Shown here: positions 60,978-64,000 of the stretch, in pieces
Numbering within the stretch: the first letter of the stretch is position 1
How the letters are laid out: each line of letters opens with the position of its first letter
Source: JBCCEJ01 sp039030335
GTDB lineage: Bacteria > Pseudomonadota > Gammaproteobacteria > HK1
DNA length: 64,000 nt
Direction: 5' to 3'
Assembly (NCBI GenBank): GCA_039030335.1
Contig: JBCCEJ010000002.1
Coordinates: 1-64,000, forward strand
Made by a program: the position numbers and the translations under genes
The notes under the pieces: model-generated
Databases searched by the model: none
What the model was told of the DNA's origin: nothing
What the model saw: the letters and a program-made list of their open reading frames with translations, nothing else

Positions 60978-61871
60978 ATGTCTCACCGTCAGGTTCATCG
61001 GCCGCTCGCCGGCATTGCCTACGCCGCCGCGGCGATGGCACTGATGTCGGGCCAGGACGCCATTTTGAAGTGGCTGACGGGTGGCTACGCCACGATGCAG
61101 ATCCTGGTCGTTCGGGCGCTCGTCGTGTTCGCCATCGCGTGGTTCGTTCTGCAGCGCGAAGGTGGATTCCGGGAACTGGCGACGGAACGACCGGTTGGTC
61201 ATGGCATCCGGTGTGTGCTGAACGTCGTGACGGTCTGGTTGTTTGTGACCGCCGTCGCGCGTCTGCCGCTAGCCGACGTCATGGCCATCGTCATGGCCTC
61301 TCCGCTGTTTACGCTGGCGCTCTCTACGTTGATCTTGAAAGAAGTCGTCGGCGTCAGACGGTGGAGCGCCTGTGCGGTCGGATTTGTTGGCGTTCTGATC
61401 ATGCTCCGGCCGACAGGTGGTGCATTCAACCTCGGAGGTGCGGCCGCCATTTCCGCGGCGGTGACCTATTCGTTGATGATGATCCAGACGCGCAGGTTGA
61501 CCGCTACTGAGGGCAACGGCGCCTTGATGTTCTACGCGGCTGCGACCGTACTGGTCGTCAGCGGGCTCACGGCGCCGGCCGTCTGGGTGGAGCCGGCGCC
61601 GTTCGATGTCATGCTGATGCTCGCGGCAGGACTCATAACGGGGATCGGACACTTCTGCTTCGTGCAGGGATACCGTTTCGCCTCGCCGACGGTGTTGGCG
61701 CCGATCGACTACACGGCGTTGTTGTGGGGAGTACTGCTAGGCTGGCTCATCTGGCAGGAACTGCCCGACGGACCAACGACGCTTGGCGCCGTCATCGTGA
61801 CGTGCAGCGGGCTCTACATTATCCGGCGTGAAGCGTTCCTGGCCGGACGATCGAAGGCGGTGCCAACCTGA
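60978..61871 (+). CDS. EamA/DMT-family transporter
   Basis: 297 residues from the ATG at 60978, which has AGGAG five bases upstream. The landmarks are ALMSGQDAILKWLTGGYA, the conserved internal repeat (LPLADVMAIVMASPLFTLAL) and APIDYTALLWGVLLGWLIW near the C-terminus. It resembles the third DMT gene of the window at 27719 in length and motif order. The substrate is unknown. It is convergent with the CoA-transferase gene, with only 23 bases between stop codons. Confidence 0.9.
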   Translation: MSHRQVHRPLAGIAYAAAAMALMSGQDAILKWLTGGYATMQILVVRALVVFAIAWFVLQREGGFRELATERPVGHGIRCVLNVVTVWLFVTAVARLPLADVMAIVMASPLFTLALSTLILKEVVGVRRWSACAVGFVGVLIMLRPTGGAFNLGGAAAISAAVTYSLMMIQTRRLTATEGNGALMFYAAATVLVVSGLTAPAVWVEPAPFDVMLMLAAGLITGIGHFCFVQGYRFASPTVLAPIDYTALLWGVLLGWLIWQELPDGPTTLGAVIVTCSGLYIIRREAFLAGRSKAVPT

Positions 61872-61894
61872 GGTGACGATCCGACGACCCCGGT

Positions 61895-63115
61895 TCAACG
61901 TGGCGGACCGGATACGATCCCGCGGTCGTGCAGGGCTCCGATCTGATGGGCATCGAGCCCCAGCACATCCGCCAACACCGCATCGGTATCCTGGCCGAGC
62001 ACGGATGCCGGCCGTACGGCGGCCCGGTCCAGCCCGCCCATCCACAACGGTGAACCCGGTGTCAGAAAGGCGCCGACGCCCGGGTGTTCGAGCATCTCGA
62101 ACAGCGGGTTGTCCAGGGAACAACGGCGATCTTCGGCCAGCATCTGCCCGAAGCTCTGATAAGGGCCCCAGCAGACACCGTTTGCGTCAAACGCCGCGCG
62201 GCATTCGTCGAGTGTGTGCTGACTGGTCCAGCGTTCTATCAATGGCGAAATCATGTCGCGCCACTCGAAGCGGACACCCTCGTCCTCAAAATTCACCTCC
62301 AACATCTCGGCGAGACCATGCATCCGGGCTTCGTTCTCGGTCGCTTTGACGAGTCCGTGCCATTGCCGTAGTGAAATGGCCGCGACCATCACCCGACGTC
62401 CGTCGCTGGTGGGAAAATCGCGACCGAACGCGCCGTAGATGTCATTACCGTGCGGTGCCCGTTCGGTGTCGTTCAGAGTCGCCTCACCAACGAAGCCCAA
62501 GTTGGCGACCATCGCGTAGGCAATGTCGGACAGTGCGAGGGTGATGAGTTGTCCTTCTCCGGTGTCGCGTCGATGGCGCTCGGCACCGAGGATGCCGAGC
62601 GCTGCGTTCATGGCGGCGATGATGTCCCATGCCGGCAGCACTGCGTTGACCGGCGCGTCAGCGCGACCCTCGCCGGTCACTACCGGGAAACCGACCGCAG
62701 CGTGCACGGTGTAGTCGACGGCGGTGGCGCTGTCCCGGTGTCCTTGCACCTGCAGCGCCACCACATCTTCGCGTCGCGCTTTCAGGGCATCGAACGCCAG
62801 TTCACGGCGCATCGGGAGATTCGTCAGGAAAAAGCCGCCACCCGAGCCGCCAGCGACGATCAACTCGGCCACCAGCTCGCGGGCTTCGGGTTCGCGCAGA
62901 TTCACTGCAACAGACCGTTTGCCTTTGTTCAAACTCGCCCAGTAGATGCTGCGACCACTCGGCGCCAGCGGCCAGCGTCCGTAGTCGATGCCGCCTCGCA
63001 CATCGTCGAAACGGATCACGTCGGCGCCGAGCTGTGACAACGTCATGCCGCCTAACGGTGCGGCGATGAACGCCGATCCCTCGACAACCCGCATGCCTTC
63101 CAGCAGTTTGTACAT
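61895..63115 (-). CDS. CaiB/BaiF-family CoA-transferase
   Basis: 406 residues of the class III CoA-transferase family. The N-terminus reads LEGMRVVEGSAFIAAPLGG, then MTLSQLGADVIRFDD. WASLNKGKRSVAVNLREPEA is the family's substrate-loop region. The nucleophilic Asp is probably that of LITLALSDIAYAM near residue 200, and the rest has the interlocked-ring fold length. Members transfer CoA between carboxylates (carnitine, formyl-CoA, steroid side chains). The acyl-CoA dehydrogenases are 20 kb away, so a shared pathway is possible but not shown. An SDR gene lies upstream on the same strand. Confidence 0.9.
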   Translation of the reverse strand: MYKLLEGMRVVEGSAFIAAPLGGMTLSQLGADVIRFDDVRGGIDYGRWPLAPSGRSIYWASLNKGKRSVAVNLREPEARELVAELIVAGGSGGGFFLTNLPMRRELAFDALKARREDVVALQVQGHRDSATAVDYTVHAAVGFPVVTGEGRADAPVNAVLPAWDIIAAMNAALGILGAERHRRDTGEGQLITLALSDIAYAMVANLGFVGEATLNDTERAPHGNDIYGAFGRDFPTSDGRRVMVAAISLRQWHGLVKATENEARMHGLAEMLEVNFEDEGVRFEWRDMISPLIERWTSQHTLDECRAAFDANGVCWGPYQSFGQMLAEDRRCSLDNPLFEMLEHPGVGAFLTPGSPLWMGGLDRAAVRPASVLGQDTDAVLADVLGLDAHQIGALHDRGIVSGPPR

Positions 63116-63301
63116 CGATGCCCCTACCGTAACCTAGCCTTCACGGCCTGTGTTTTTACGAGGTGGGCTGAAACGCGTCAACCCGCGCTGGCCGCCCCTT
63201 GTGCAGGATCGGCGGTCACCGCGCCGCCAGGCATCATTGCAACGAACCGGTACGGGGCTCGGTTACCGTCTTGAACGGCAGGGCCGCAGCGACCTCCGCG
63301 G

Positions 63302-64000
63302 CTATTCGAGGATGTAACCGCCGTCCGCTATCAGTGTCTCACCGACGATGTACGCGGCGAGCGGGCAGGCCAGGAACAGCGCCAGACGGGCCATTTCATC
63401 GGCGTCGCCGATACGACGCGCAGGGATGCGCTGAAGGCTCGCCGCCAGTTCACCCGCGTCGGCCAGGAGATGTGCGTTCAACGGCGTGCGGGTGCGACCG
63501 GGCGCCAGCGCGCATACGCGTACGCCCGCCGGGCCGAGTTCTGCGGCAGCGGAGCGCGTGAACTGCACCAGGCCGGCTTTGGCGGTGGCGTACAGCGCCC
63601 GCGTGGCCGCGCCGGTGAAGGCGAGCTGTGAAGCGGTGTTGATGATCACGCCCGCGCCACGCTCAACCATGCCCGGTGCGATCGCCATCGCAAGCTGCAC
63701 CGGCCCCGTAAGGTTCGTGCGCAAGATCTCATCGGCTTCAGCAGCGGGTGCTTCGAGCAGCGCGCCGGTGCGCAGGATGCCCGCATTGTTGAGCAGGATG
63801 TCGACAGGCCCGGCAGCGTCCGCGAGCCGTTGAATGGATTCGGCGTCGGCCTGATCGTAGCGACAGATCTGGGGTCCGGTCGTGGATGTTGTCAGTTCCC
63901 TGGACACGCGTGCGAGGCCTTCGGCATCGCGGTCGGCCAGGACCAGCGTGGCGCCGTGCGCGCTGAACGCGCGCGCCATGGCGCTGCCGATGCCGCCAGC
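63302..64000 (-). CDS. SDR-family oxidoreductase, N-terminus cut by window edge
   Basis: At least 233 residues, with the beginning beyond position 64000. The glycine motif end GGIGSAMARAF is just inside the window. NNAGILRTGALL, the catalytic Ser and Tyr region (TASQLAFTG; YATAKAGLVQFTR) and LAPGRTRTPLN confirm a classical short-chain dehydrogenase. It ends in the typical GETLIADGGYILE. It could act on a hydroxyacyl or ketone substrate of the CoA-transferase pathway downstream on the same strand. Confidence 0.9.
   Translation of the reverse strand, partial: AGGIGSAMARAFSAHGATLVLADRDAEGLARVSRELTTSTTGPQICRYDQADAESIQRLADAAGPVDILLNNAGILRTGALLEAPAAEADEILRTNLTGPVQLAMAIAPGMVERGAGVIINTASQLAFTGAATRALYATAKAGLVQFTRSAAAELGPAGVRVCALAPGRTRTPLNAHLLADAGELAASLQRIPARRIGDADEMARLALFLACPLAAYIVGETLIADGGYILE

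Noticed and set aside
1..64000. CRISPR arrays, tRNA, rRNA, insertion sequences, prophage
   Set aside because: No regularly spaced repeats, cloverleaf, transposase or integrase motif was found in the window by reading.

Overview
The window is GC-rich (near 60% by eye), densely coded DNA of a heterotrophic proteobacterium, most likely a free-living aquatic or soil gamma- or alphaproteobacterium. Evidence for this includes the many FadE-type acyl-CoA dehydrogenases, a CaiB/BaiF CoA-transferase, a Baeyer-Villiger monooxygenase, a luciferase-like oxidoreductase, Tat export, a ProU-type betaine importer, hybrid histidine kinases and c-di-GMP enzymes. I see no rRNA, tRNA, CRISPR array, insertion sequence or phage gene. 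The chromosome-like catabolic content argues against a plasmid or island, but I cannot assign a genus.

Layout. 0-5.7 kb: luciferase-like oxidoreductase, a degenerate HtrA-like protein, a Gfo/Idh/MocA oxidoreductase, a cupin and an alpha/beta hydrolase. 4.8-11.5 kb: a minus-strand glycine-betaine ABC importer (binding protein, ATPase, double-domain permease). It lies downstream of a glycine/betaine/D-proline reductase component-B-like gene, which is readable only if an in-frame UGA is selenocysteine in a UxxC motif. A SECIS-like hairpin follows that UGA. 11.5-13.4 kb: decayed or non-coding DNA and a short acyl-CoA dehydrogenase-like gene. 13.9-21.9 kb: a plus-strand sensory operon with two orphan periplasmic binding proteins, a hybrid histidine kinase and a REC-GGDEF-EAL protein. 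22-31.6 kb: mixed oxidoreductases and transporters.

32.1-38.1 kb: a tight operon of a dimethylglycine/sarcosine dehydrogenase-like flavoprotein, an MttB-family methyltransferase, a TetR regulator and a second DAO-family oxidase, behind two tandem operator-like repeats. The next gene, on the opposite strand (38.4-40.0 kb), encodes a RuBisCO-like protein fused to a cupin domain. 40.5-48.7 kb: GST, a paired acyl-CoA dehydrogenase set, a single-chain biotin-dependent acyl-CoA carboxylase and a secreted cyclase-family hydrolase with a clear terminator. 49-64 kb: sulfatase, 2OG oxygenase, diguanylate cyclase, NYN-domain protein, Dps, FkbM methyltransferase, several DMT exporters, a CoA-transferase and a truncated SDR.

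How it fits together. Two separated blocks (betaine importer plus GrdB-like selenoprotein; DMGDH/MttB/DAO operon) both point to quaternary amine or N-methyl amino acid metabolism. The RuBisCO-like/cupin fusion matches, as an inference, two successive steps of the methylthioadenosine-isoprenoid shunt. The selenoprotein and the RuBisCO-like fusion are the two items most worth following up.
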